Source: Labyrinthula sp. Ha
Lineage: Eukaryota; Sar; Bigyra; Labyrinthulida; Labyrinthulaceae
Direction: 5' to 3'
Length of the DNA: 64,000 nucleotides
NCBI GenBank assembly: GCA_015227615.1
Contig: JAALGZ010000015.1
Location: 87,001-151,000, forward strand
Below the pieces are notes generated by a model. That model was not told the DNA's origin. It was given only the letters and a program-made list of their open reading frames with translations, and ran no database searches. This document shows positions 12,724 through 23,531 of the stretch, piece by piece. Positions within the stretch are counted from its first letter, which is position 1. Each line of letters opens with the position of its first letter. The translations under genes and the position numbers were made by a program.

Positions 12724-13201
12724 CTATTCCGGTATGGTACAACCAAGTGTCCTCCACAAGCCATAAAAAATAGAAGCAACCACCACCACAACGCTGACAG
12801 CAATTGATGCTAATAAAGTATCTATGAGTGGTCCATAAACTTAAGAAATAGATGGCGCCACAGTGTCTCCAAAGGTATGCTGCTTGTGTTAACCAACACC
12901 GAATCCGAAAAAGGAGTCTCATTAGCGTTGCTTCTATTATCCACGAACATTTCAGAAATAGTATAGATAGTGTTCAAGACAACAGGTACGTCAAGAAACT
13001 ACTCATGTTAATACCCTGTACGATTCTCATTTGGCTCCCAAACTAGAGAGTCTCCATCATTCCGCTTCATTTCTCTTCTGTTCTTCTGTATTTTTGCTTC
13101 TCTTTTATGATCATTTGGACCCAACAAAACCACCTCTAGCAATAGTCAGTAGGCGCAGCTATTACAGATTTAAAGAACAAGAAGTCTAAACTGAGAGACA
13201 T
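12724..13201 (-). CDS. candidate four-exon gene for a small single-helix membrane protein
   Basis: Tentative model on the minus strand: exons 13166-13201, 13015-13133, 12862-12933 and 12724-12793. The introns are 32, 81 and 68 nt, all GT-AG, and contain CTGAC- or CTATA-like branch sequences. The exons total 297 nt and give 98 residues from ATG to TAG. The product has a polar, basic first half (KREAKIQKNRREMKR), an Asn/Ser/Thr middle with possible glycosylation sites (NRT, NET, NTS) and one C-terminal hydrophobic helix (VVVVVASIFYGLW). About 69 percent of codons begin with a purine, as in the sure genes and above the roughly 50 percent expected by chance. No family is recognised. The local sequence is less AT-rich than its surroundings. 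Splice choices are mine and unverified. Confidence 0.4.
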
Positions 13202-15766
13202 TGACCTATCATTGCTCATTTACCAAATAACAGTAACCCAGTGTTCATACTACCACGTTCCCGCCCTAAACCTTAAGTCAACTTATTACATAAATACAAT
13301 GGTGTAGCTAGTAATACCTTTAATTTTTTCTACTTTCTAGCAGCATTTTCTATTTGATGATCATTAGTAGTTAAACAACTAATCTGATTGATTGTTGATA
13401 GTTACTTGATTATTATAGTACAATTAGAATGATTTAATTTGAACAAAACACCAATTTTTAGTTCATAATAAGAAGTAAAATAAGAATTATTTGAGCATTG
13501 ACAATTCTTAACAGTGCGCATGCCTAGATACAGTACATTGATATATATCTACGGGACGACCCACTTGTATTAACTATTTCATTTGGTTCTTACCTGTTAG
13601 TTTTAGTCTTACTTAGAAGCGACTAATACTGAATCTAAAACAATATAATAGTATCAAGTTGGTTCATTTACTTTCTTGTAAGTCAGTAGGAAAAGAAGAA
13701 ATATAGATTACTTAGAGAGCTATGTGATCATGAATTTATATTGCACAAACACTTCAGTTATGAAAACTATGAATCGATGAACTCGAGAATATTCTTATCT
13801 TATGCTCTCAAAGCATGAAATTTTCGCAGAGAGATATTCAATAGCGCTTATCCCTTTAGCGAGTACGGCAAGGAACGAATACTCATGAGTGAGCTATGAG
13901 ATATAGTAACTTAGTAAAGTAAGATCAGAGCTCGATTAATTGAGTTTAATCTTATATTAGATTCACTAAAATTCTCTTGCGTAAGAATCTCATAGAGCAA
14001 ATGAGACAAATAATTTTAGTAATGCTCCATAGGAACGAAACATAGTCGCCTAGTAGAGCTTACCAACATGGCACCAATCAATAAAGCAACGAGGTCAATT
14101 TAACCTAAGAAACCATCCTCGTGTTTTTGAAAAGGTTATGAGTGATTTCGCCACAATAAATTTCCAGTTTTATTTCTTCACATAACGGGAAATATCCTTT
14201 ATCATGTAGAAAGAGAAGTAATTCAATGCATGATATATAGCACTTTCGGTTTGATCTTAAACACCTTCGATAAAGCCAGAAATTCCATGGTTTAACCTTA
14301 ATCATATTAATTAAAACAGTGATACTCCTAGTTTCTAGATGTTTGCAGGATTCCTATATCAACCTCAGGAACTTTCGGAAGCAGAAGAAGTTAGAGACGA
14401 ATGTTCACTACTGACAAAAATGCTTGGTATATCCTCTTCATCTGAATTAAAAATTCCATTTTCATAGGTGTGTGAACTGAGTTTCTAGTTCATGTCACCA
14501 GAAACGATCAACTACATCTTATGCTCGCTCAGGCTACTTTATTTTTTTAAACTTAATGATTGCAATCTACGCTTTTATCAGTCGTAGTTAGAGTATTTCA
14601 TGGGAATCACAAGAATTCTTGAGAAAATCAAAATTCTATACTGAATGTTATTTGCTCTTCTTGACCTAGGCTTGAGGGTGACAGATAAAGAAAAGTACTG
14701 TTTTTAAAACATATGCATAAAATCTAAAATTTTCCTCTCATCATGTGCTTAGATTTCTCTTCATGACAGAATTTTGACGTCTCAAATCCGAGATATGTAT
14801 TCTAACTAGAGTGCAACATAAGATTTTTCAAACCCCCTTATGCCTTCTGACACAAAAGCCTTGGACAAAGGTTCTGTAGCTTAGCCCAGGTTCTGAAGTA
14901 TGAACGATGCTTATTCTAAGAGCATTTCCGTTTTTTTTTCAATGCTGTGCTCCAAAGTAAAATATCTACAGAAATAATACTTCATGCCAATGATAAACTG
15001 ATATACCGCCACTGAAATTCAACTTCCTCTAGTAATATGACATAAACACTGAATCATGGTTACACAAGAGCACCTTGTCGCACAGATGTGCAGTTACGAA
15101 ACTTAAAGTCATTAATCATTTCTCTAGGTCCGATTTTGCCTTACCTTGGTTCCAGAAAGTTCATGCTACAATCATCCCCACTGTCGGATATTATAAGTAA
15201 TCTTGATCAAAGGCACCAATACACAACTTAGTTAAGGCCTTCGAAAAAGCTTTACAAGTTACTAAGCATTTGAGACAGGCGTATTTTGACAAGTATTCTG
15301 TTGACCAAGTTCCATCCCTGTATTGTCACAGTGCAGACTAAAGCTTTCAAAGCTTCTTACACCCTGTTGAGTCAATATTCTTGTCAGAAACTTTGGTTCT
15401 CGGATGGTAATTAATTTTTTTAATCATACATGGACAACAAGAACCCTGGAGTTGCGGATAGAGTGTCCTCGAGTAACCTAAGCCTAGCACCTACGCTAGA
15501 ATAGTTGTCTCCATATTGAAGGTTTTCAAGTTAGTGCTATTAAATCTGAATATACGCCCTAATTGGGTTCAGTTTGCTTTCTTGGTTAACTCTATCAAAG
15601 TATGGAGTGTCTTTGATCTGGAGAAATTATTAACATCTTTAGTAAGAGTCAACTTCAAACGTCCAACTTAAAGGTTAATTTCTTGAAATTGAATAATGTT
15701 GACGTAGATCCCCCCTTCCCAAAAACAGCTTCGATCTATAACACTACAAAACTAAAAACAGATTTC
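13202..15766. other. gene-poor stretch, coding-like DNA at 15.05-15.67 kb
   Basis: 13.2-15.0 kb looks like plain AT-rich spacer. From 15056 a plus-strand series of short frames can be joined through 35-nt GT-AG gaps (15093-15127 and 15197-15231). A later frame of about 57 codons ends near 15670, facing the kinase gene tail to tail. Two different frames of the same DNA at 15128-15196 look equally protein-like, so I do not call a gene. Confidence 0.3.
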
Positions 15767-18700
15767 CTACACATTCTTGCCCCTTTTTATCCATCTCTTA
15801 AAACCCCTGTTGTGGGTTTCTCTGTAGTCTGTGACTGTTGGCAAATGTTTATCAGCAAGATCCCTCATTGGTTGAATCGAGCGATATATAGCTTTCTCCA
15901 TTAACCTGTCTGAGGTCGAGTCATAGTTTCCTATTCGCACCACTTGTGTATCCATTTCACTGGGGTTCCCACCTTCAAAGAAGTGGTTTCGATGCAAGAA
16001 CTGCAGGTCCTTAATTGTTTCATCTAAAAATGGATATTCTGCGTCAATTATCTGTGCAGCCGAAGGTCGACTATCAATTTCCCTTTCTAGGAGATCATCT
16101 AATAAGTTTTCCAAGTGGTAGCTAATGTTCGAGATGCCATCATACAACTCATCTTCCGAACTATCATCTAGTATTTTCTGCATGGCTTCCTGTTGTTCAT
16201 AAGCAATGAATGGTGGGTTTCCCTTGAGCAATTCTAATACCAATATTCCCAGTGAGTATATATCTGCTTTATGATTATAGACATGGTCATCACGAATAAC
16301 TTCAGGGGCCATCCAATAGGGGCTACCGACAAAGGTCATAGCTCTTTGATTATGATCTTTTACTTTGCGTGAAACTCCAAAGTCAGCAATCTTCGTTAAT
16401 CCATTAGAGGCTAGCAAAATATTACTTGCCTTCAAGTCACGATGTAAGATCATATTTTCATGAAGATGGCAAAGCCCCAGAACCACACAAGATAGAACAA
16501 CTTTTATCTCCCTTTCCTGCAGAGTAATCTTACATATATCCATAAGAGCGTTCAGGTCTCCAACTTCACAAAAATCGGTTGAGATCCAAAGTTCTTGGCG
16601 TTTTGTCTGAAGTGCCTTCAAGAAGGTAATAACATAGGGAGATCCTTTAATACCTTGCAGTAATTCGAGCTCCTTGGCACAGTCCAAGATATTTTGAACT
16701 GTTCTGAGTTCACAAATCTTGACAGCGTGAAGCTGATAAGAACTAAGCTCGCGACAGCATCTAACTTCACCAAAAGTTCCCGTGCCAATTATTTCCTTTA
16801 CTTCATAATATTTCTCAGGATTTTTTACCATCTTAGCAAAAGAATTAATCAAGGCTTGTTTTTTTTCAAGTATACCCTTAACTTTCTTGAGTGTCCTACC
16901 ACCATCCTTGATATTAAGGGCATCTAACACTTCAAGAATATCAGACTCTGAACACTGCTCAGGTTCCTCTTCTATCTCAGATTCCATACTTGTGTTTTTT
17001 AACTTTTGCTGGGAGATCCCGGCACCCTTCCCACTGTCTGACCTTCCCTGTGTGTCAAACACAACCGAAGCGAAGGTGTCCCGCTGGTTTGTTGAATTAT
17101 CTACACTATTATGATGGATGGCAGCCGCTAAGCGAGCCTGGGCCCTTTTCTCTAAGGCTTCCTTACTAAGAGCTTTCTTGATAGGCTGTTTAGTATTTTT
17201 CTTAAGCTTAAATTTTTTGCCCTTTTTTGTTCGCTGAAAAATCATTTGAGTCGTCTGATTCGAGGCTGTGGTGACAAAGGATGAAGTCGCAATCTGTCGC
17301 CCGAGTGGGTACATTGTTCCTGTAGGAATAGGTGTTCCTGCAACTACGCTATCAAAACCATCAGTAAATGCACCAGTTCCTGATATTAAATCAGTTCCAT
17401 GAAGCCCTGAATCATTTCGAGCATCTTCCTCTTCAGGAAAGATTGAGGAGAGACCATCAAGAGAAATATCGTCATGTAATCTATGATCATCATCTACAAA
17501 TGACCCGTCAACTCCATAGCTCACCAAATCTGCAGCGTTGTTGTTGATAAAATCGTGGAACTCCCCTTCTACCACGCTATCGAAATCACTCTCTTTGTCG
17601 CTAAGAGAAAACGTTTCTGCAATTGAAGCTCGCTCATTTTGGTCGTTTTGAGTTTTACCTCTTTTGGAGCCTACACTTGTGGTATCTGAAACAATTGTAT
17701 ATTTTCCTCTTCCAGTTATTTGATTCTTCATATTCCTTCGTTCGTCTTCAATGCTGGATCTATTAGCTCTACGTCCTAATCTACTGTTTTCAGATCTAGA
17801 CGCAGCCGTATCCAAGCTAAATGCCTCACTCGTCTGCCTTAAAGCAGCCTCGTCTTGAACATCCATATCTAGTGCCATTTCTTGCATACCAGTTCTTCTC
17901 TCAACGCCAGAGCTCGTGAAGTGGAGATCCTGTGTGTCAATAACTGCAGTTGATCGCGAAAATAGTTGACTGGCATTAACAGCTTGGAAAGGTTTCTCTT
18001 TCTGAAAAACAAAATTCTTACGGTCGCGCGCAACAGAGGAAAAAACCCTTTTTAGAGGATTTCGCTGAATTGTATTAGACACAGAGGGAAGAAGTCTGGA
18101 TGGACTTCTTGTAATATCAACGAGAGTTCGGTTAGGGGATATTGCCCTGCTATTGAAAGAGGAATCATCTAATTCCCTTGGGAAAGCACCATCTCCATCT
18201 GGGTTCAAAGTAAGCTGCGTGTCATTTTGTCCGAATCTATTTACACTAACTTCCGCAACCTTATTTTTTCTTGGCCTAGGCATCGTTGATCTCAACTTCT
18301 GAGAAGCTGTTTTCAGCAATCCAAACCTGCTTGACAGAACCCTTGCATTGCTTCTATTTGATGTCTCAACGGATCCACTGTCTCTGTGGCTTAAATTATG
18401 CATTTGAGAAAGTTGTCCCCTGCGAGCAGAAGTTAAATCTTGAACAGTCATAAAGCTAGATCCCCTGTTCTTAGAAAACAACCTAGAAAAAAATCCCCTT
18501 GTAGGCCCCATCATAGATCCATAATCAAAGGATGAGCCCACAGATCCACTTACGCCGAACCGTTGATTTTCGTACGTAAGGGAAGCCTGACTGGATTCTT
18601 CGGCAACTCCATGTGTGTCAGCAGTGCCTCTCGTTGCAGCTGAAAAGCTGAAAGTGCGATAGGGTTTATAGTCAGTTCCATGGGTACTGCTTCGGGTTAG

Positions 18701-18895
18701 AGTCCTGCTATCGAGGCGTTTGATCTTCCCAGCGCCTTGTAAATGATTCGTTTTTTCCGGATCGTAGCTTGAAGGGGGAGAATTCGGCGATTTTACAGCA
18801 AAAATGTCTGAAAAATTGTCATATTTATCAAAACGAATTTTTGGTTTTTCCGTGGGATACTTTTGTTTTCTATTTCGTCGGTTAACTGAATTCAT
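15767..18895 (-). CDS. STE20/germinal-centre-type protein kinase with long disordered N-terminus
   Basis: A 1042-residue Ser/Thr kinase. Residues 1 to about 690 are low-complexity, rich in Ser, Arg, Asn and Thr, with acidic patches (VDDDHRLHDD, FPEEEDARND) and basic KKGKKFKLKKNTKQ; no domain is recognised there. The catalytic domain covers about 696-967. It has the glycine loop GTGTFGEV (704-711), VK lysine about 726, HRDLKASN about 818-825 and DFG about 838-840. GSPYWMAPEVI (about 857) is the STE20-type activation-segment signature, so phosphorylation of the segment is the expected control. A short basic tail follows. All catalytic residues are present. The start ATG abuts a consensus 3' splice site (TTTTCAG), and a 32-nt 5' UTR intron fits there. 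Targets are unknown; MST/SPS1-like roles in morphogenesis are only a family-based guess. Confidence 0.85.
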   Translation of the reverse strand: MNSVNRRNRKQKYPTEKPKIRFDKYDNFSDIFAVKSPNSPPSSYDPEKTNHLQGAGKIKRLDSRTLTRSSTHGTDYKPYRTFSFSAATRGTADTHGVAEESSQASLTYENQRFGVSGSVGSSFDYGSMMGPTRGFFSRLFSKNRGSSFMTVQDLTSARRGQLSQMHNLSHRDSGSVETSNRSNARVLSSRFGLLKTASQKLRSTMPRPRKNKVAEVSVNRFGQNDTQLTLNPDGDGAFPRELDDSSFNSRAISPNRTLVDITRSPSRLLPSVSNTIQRNPLKRVFSSVARDRKNFVFQKEKPFQAVNASQLFSRSTAVIDTQDLHFTSSGVERRTGMQEMALDMDVQDEAALRQTSEAFSLDTAASRSENSRLGRRANRSSIEDERRNMKNQITGRGKYTIVSDTTSVGSKRGKTQNDQNERASIAETFSLSDKESDFDSVVEGEFHDFINNNAADLVSYGVDGSFVDDDHRLHDDISLDGLSSIFPEEEDARNDSGLHGTDLISGTGAFTDGFDSVVAGTPIPTGTMYPLGRQIATSSFVTTASNQTTQMIFQRTKKGKKFKLKKNTKQPIKKALSKEALEKRAQARLAAAIHHNSVDNSTNQRDTFASVVFDTQGRSDSGKGAGISQQKLKNTSMESEIEEEPEQCSESDILEVLDALNIKDGGRTLKKVKGILEKKQALINSFAKMVKNPEKYYEVKEIIGTGTFGEVRCCRELSSYQLHAVKICELRTVQNILDCAKELELLQGIKGSPYVITFLKALQTKRQELWISTDFCEVGDLNALMDICKITLQEREIKVVLSCVVLGLCHLHENMILHRDLKASNILLASNGLTKIADFGVSRKVKDHNQRAMTFVGSPYWMAPEVIRDDHVYNHKADIYSLGILVLELLKGNPPFIAYEQQEAMQKILDDSSEDELYDGISNISYHLENLLDDLLEREIDSRPSAAQIIDAEYPFLDETIKDLQFLHRNHFFEGGNPSEMDTQVVRIGNYDSTSDRLMEKAIYRSIQPMRDLADKHLPTVTDYRETHNRGFKRWIKRGKNV

Positions 18896-18927
18896 CTGAA
18901 AAGATTAAAATTGGCTTCCAAACTTAC
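18896..18927 (-). other. 32-nt 5' UTR intron abutting the kinase start codon
   Basis: On the minus strand the sequence begins with the full consensus GTAAGT and ends TAATCTTTTCAG directly before the ATG. The frame upstream has no ATG before a stop, so this would be a leader intron. Length and borders match the proven 30-nt intron of the carboxylase gene. Confidence 0.6.
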
Positions 18928-21900
18928 ACGAAGCCGAACGACTACTTTTCCACACACCACCAAGTTCAAAACCTTACAAAAAAATCCCCTCTACAACTGT
19001 TGTGGTATATCGCTTATTCCTTTGTCAAATTTGTTATGTATCGCGCTAAAAGAGGTTTCGGTGCGACTGAAATTTCCAAGCCTCTTGTTCTTGATTTTTA
19101 CCTCTTTTTTAACGGATATACGGCAAATGCGAAGCGCTGAAGAATGATCCGCTGGGACTTAAGTTTATAGGAGGTAGATGATGCCCGGAATTTTATAGGA
19201 GTTAATTGCAATTGGTGTAATTTTGGGAAAAGAATTGCAACTTTGTGTATTAATAATGTTTAGGTCACTCCATGTATTGCACAGAAGAAGAAATTTGACC
19301 AATTCTTACACAGATTGCACATGTAGGCTAGTTTGTTTGACGTAGAAAGAAATATATTACATACCATAACTAACTAAAGAAGAGAGTGGCAAAACAAGTT
19401 ATACCTCTCATTTCTATTTTGAAATTATCAACAAGATAACTTCGCTAAGTAGAAAGTAACTGTGAACCCAAAGGATAAATAACTCAGGAGAAAATAAAAT
19501 ATAAAACTCTTGCACCAAAATAGTTTTTGTTAATATTATTCTTGATTCTAACTTTCTTCTCTTACTGTTATCTACTTGGTCATCTACTATGTTCGTACTC
19601 AAGATGCCATTGGCTTGGAGAAAGTCGAAGAACAGAGAGTATTGATTAGGGACTTCTATTCACTTCTATTTAACAGTAAGACTAAGGAAGAGAAGGAGTT
19701 CATTATATTGTTATGTGTGTCAGGAGAGCATAGATAGGGTGCTTCTAGCTTCTATCTACCAGTATGTAGCTGTTAGTGACACATACTTTATGACTTTTCT
19801 AAAAGCACATCCTTTATGAGCTGCTCGATCTTAGGAAAAATTATATGCATTTCACGAGTTACACTATTATGGGTGTCTTACAATCAAGATGAATTCAAGA
19901 AAACTGATGGACCATAATTAATGAAAAAAGTGGAACCGGGAATTGAGCGCCTAGCCGACTCGTCGGTTCTGGGGTTGGGCAAAATCTAGGACAAATCCAA
20001 GGGCAATGGATAGCTGTCAGTATCCACTAGTAGGCATCTTTTACAAGATATTAGAAACTTTTCGAGATGGACTATTACTAAGAATCCCTCTCGTCAAATT
20101 TTTAACAAGATCTCTCATTAAACACGTCTAGCAAGTAGAATTAATACAATGCTTCTACCCGACATCTACAAAACCTAAAAGTGGCTTCTAATCCGATCCA
20201 TATTTTCATAAGTAACTACATAAATGTCATCTCAAATTTACACCTCAGGAGTTCAATAAAAAAGTAGAAATTCGATTCAAAAGAGATATCACCTTATGAT
20301 CAGGAAGCCACGTCGAAGTTGAATAGAATTTGCAAAAGATCAGATAACCTGTTGCTACACCAAATGTGGTTAAATGTAAGAATGATAATTTCTGATATTT
20401 TCCTACAATTTCAATATGGGCAAGCCTACTTAGAGACATTGAACCAAATATATAAACATCCATGCGCATACAATACCACCAAGAAACTTTCATGACCTTA
20501 ACACTTCGTACAAATTTGAGTCCAACAATTTCCTCTAAGACTTCACAGTTGGGTTCTTATTTTCTCTCAAACAGGTCTGAATACTCATTGCATTGCTTGA
20601 TGAATCAAACAGCAACCTAAAAAGAGAAATTATATGAAATCACTGAACGATGCTTTAACACTGAGCTTCTAATTTTCTTGGAATGTCACAAGTCCTAACA
20701 AAGAGGGGTTTACTCTGTTACATGGAGTTTTCAATAAGTATAACTGCTGAAGGTGAAATTGAGTTAAAATAAGCTAGCGGAACGCAGTAAGGAATAATAT
20801 TTTTCACAATCCAAAAGTTTATTGTGAGGAGTGGACCGGAAAAGTTAAATTTCAGATTGACAGTAAAGATAAGTATATACTACCTACTCATTCTTTACTT
20901 GCGACAACGAATGTGAATTTACCTTCTAATCTTCTTCCTACATATTAAACAGACTTCGTGAGGTCTAAGGAACAACAGTTTCAATGAGGCTCGCATCCAA
21001 CGTAACTCGTACCTAAGGAAAGTAAGCGAATACAAGTTATTGACATTATCAGCGTATAGGCCGCAAAAACTTTAAGACAAATAATAAAGAATCTACTAGA
21101 AAGAAACAAAAATTAATGGATTTTTTTGCGTACGGAAGGTTAATTTTTGTAATTTTGCTCTTAGAGTATCTATGTCATATCATAGCCAGCAACATTGCTC
21201 ATACTAGATATAGTTAACGAGTTGGTTATGTACGAGGAATTAGTTTTACCTTTATACATAGCCATATTTAATCAATCACTACAGCTAAAAAATATTTAAC
21301 TTTTACGTCTCCATGTTTTGGAAACATAAAAAGGTTTACATTATCATATTGCTTGCATTTTCTTTCTGACACATAAACAATTTACATGTTCGACCCTCAC
21401 TCCTAGAGATATGAAACTTTCAAAAAAACATAACAGGTGTTCCAATATCAGTTAAGGTCCTTATATTCATAAGCTTCTTAGTATAATCTTCATTTACCAC
21501 TTCTCGGGAGAAAACTATTGTTTAGAGGTGATAAAGTAAGGTTTAGGACTATATGCTTTCCTCGTCGTTTTTTAGTTTACCTATCATATTGTTGACTGGG
21601 TTTTTGCTTCGAGGATCAAAATATTAATGCTGGTAATGGATACCGATGAAATATTTAATGCATATAACTTTTGTCTCAGCTATCCGTCGATTTATGGATT
21701 TCTATTTTACAACAATACTCTCTTTAGAATAAAAATTTCCGGCCTGCTACAGTCGTTTAAGCCATTAGAAATAATAAATACAACAGAAATCGTTTTTTAC
21801 ACGACGCTAACTTAATTCGCAAAAAGTTTTCTTTGAAGCTTCTAATGTTTCATTTAAAAAAGTATCATCATGAGTAGGAACTAATGATCAAGAAGTTGCA

Positions 21901-22116
21901 GGAAAAGCAAACTCGCTGTTTGATAAATGTTCTTCGATTTCTAAGAATGGAATTATTTGGGTACAAATTTAATAACACAGGTTCGTATAGGTAGGATCTA
22001 CCGTATCTTTACAAATATAAGTTGCTATTCTGAATTGCCAGTATACAAGGAATTATAAAGGAAACACACAATTTGTGAAATTGGCCAAAATCAATGCAAT
22101 CTGCACCAGAGTACTT
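18928..22116. other. gene-poor stretch
   Basis: No gene is called. A less AT-rich patch at 19920-20030 has open frames on both strands. Minus-strand frames at 19414-19602 (no ATG start) and 20245-20493 (ATG, 82 codons) match no family and are within chance expectation. The first 250 bases probably hold the kinase promoter and leader. Confidence 0.4.
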
Positions 22117-22148
22117 GTGAGATAGTATAAACACGAAAACAAACTCAG
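22117..22148 (+). other. possible 32-nt 5' UTR intron before the MFS start codon
   Basis: GTGAGA at the left and ACTCAG at the right bracket exactly 32 nt, and the ATG follows at once. This copies the arrangement at the kinase gene. The pyrimidine tract is poor, so support is weaker. Confidence 0.35.
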
Positions 22149-23531
22149 ATGCCTAGTGAACCATTAAACCACAATGTGAAAGTTGCACTAGCTTATACGT
22201 CAACAGTGTCGGTGGGTGTTGGTATGTGGGGAAGTACTGTATTATCAGCATATTTAAAAGGTTTAACAGGTACTTTTGCTCGAGTTGGATTCGCCGAAGG
22301 GTTACAAGGAATTGCGACACTTTGTTTTGCCTTTCCTGCTGGTCTTTTATCTGATAGATTTGGTCGTGATAAAGTGTTGCGCTTTGCCTCTATTTTGGGT
22401 TTTCTCTCCTGTTTTGTTCTTTTGTGCTCTTTATCTGTTAATGCTTTAAGTGAAGAAATTCAATATGGATTAATAATCTCTGGGTTAGTTTTGTGGGGTG
22501 CCTTTGTGGGCTCAGTATCAGCTCCTCTAGAAGCTTTGTACGCAGATTCGACTTCTCTGGAAAATAGAGCTGAGATGAATCAATACAAGTTTTCATTGCT
22601 ACTCCTGTCTGCGTCTGTTGGGCCTTTTATATCTATCCTGATGTTTATATTTCTTGGAGACCAGTGGACAATGGATAGACTAAGAACTGTCTTTGAAGCG
22701 GGTTTGCTGTTTTCTGGCTCAGCTGTTTTCTTTCTGTTTGCCTTCGATGATAAGAAATCCTTGGTTGCTCTTGTTAGCGAGGAAGAGACGACTGAAAGTT
22801 TAGAAGAACCTTTACTCGACAGTGATGTTGAAGAGGATCAGGACCTGAAGGCCTTGGACCGTAAAAACAAGTCCTTCTGTCAAGAAAGTGAGCTTGATGT
22901 TGATGAAGAGACTTTAAAGCGAAAAGAGTTAGCTTATAAGTATGTACCTGTTTTAATGACGTCGTCCGATATGATAGGAGGTGTTGCTTCGGGAATGACG
23001 ATTAAGTTTTTTCCCCTTTTTTTCAAGGAGGAAACTGGTTTGTCACCTATAGCTGTTTCTTGTGTTATGTTGTGTGCTACTCTTTCAGTTTCATTTGGTT
23101 CATACTTTGCCAGAGTGACTGCAGGAAAAATAGGTAGAGCAAAGACATTATTGGTCTTCCAAGTTCCTGGAACGTTTTTATTATTCTCTATGTATGCAAT
23201 GAGTATCGGTTATGATATTAAGACTCCGGGACAAGTTCCTCTCTGGAGAAATGAGTTTGTTATTATACCAGTATATTTAGTAAGGACGATGTTAATGAAC
23301 GCAGTTTCTCCAATAAAGAAAGCTATTTTAATGGATCACGTGAAGCCCCAGGATAGAGGTTTTTGGAATGCTTTTGATTCCGTGTTTAAATTTGGTTGGA
23401 GTGGAAGTGCGTTTCTCGGAGGTTGGCTAATGGATCATTTTGGATATGGCTATACTTTCCTTGCGACTAGTTTCTTGCAGTTTATATATGCATTTGGTAT
23501 TGGAATGGCCTTGCTTAAATTACTTGATTAG
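22149..23531 (+). CDS. major facilitator superfamily transporter
   Basis: A 460-residue protein with about twelve hydrophobic helices in two bundles. The helix 2-3 loop carries the MFS signature as SDRFGRDKVLRF (about residues 69-80), which controls the conformational switch in this superfamily. The bundles are joined by an acidic central loop (about 207-260, with SLEEPLLDSDVEEDQDLK). A second charged loop, RVTAGKIGRAKT, is the motif's counterpart in the C-terminal half. It resembles the uncharacterised MFS proteins found in algae and oomycetes, not the sugar porters, since no sugar-porter motifs are seen. Substrate and membrane are unknown. No signal peptide or retention motif is evident. 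It stands alone, with gene-poor DNA on both sides. Confidence 0.85.
   Translation: MPSEPLNHNVKVALAYTSTVSVGVGMWGSTVLSAYLKGLTGTFARVGFAEGLQGIATLCFAFPAGLLSDRFGRDKVLRFASILGFLSCFVLLCSLSVNALSEEIQYGLIISGLVLWGAFVGSVSAPLEALYADSTSLENRAEMNQYKFSLLLLSASVGPFISILMFIFLGDQWTMDRLRTVFEAGLLFSGSAVFFLFAFDDKKSLVALVSEEETTESLEEPLLDSDVEEDQDLKALDRKNKSFCQESELDVDEETLKRKELAYKYVPVLMTSSDMIGGVASGMTIKFFPLFFKEETGLSPIAVSCVMLCATLSVSFGSYFARVTAGKIGRAKTLLVFQVPGTFLLFSMYAMSIGYDIKTPGQVPLWRNEFVIIPVYLVRTMLMNAVSPIKKAILMDHVKPQDRGFWNAFDSVFKFGWSGSAFLGGWLMDHFGYGYTFLATSFLQFIYAFGIGMALLKLLD

Noticed and set aside
15056-15670. Possible five-exon plus-strand gene with 35-nt introns
   Set aside because: The joins were freely chosen, and two frames of the same exon looked equally protein-like, so the model does not discriminate.
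19920-20030. GC-rich patch considered as a second tRNA or gene
   Set aside because: No cloverleaf can be drawn. Both strands are open for only about 20 codons.
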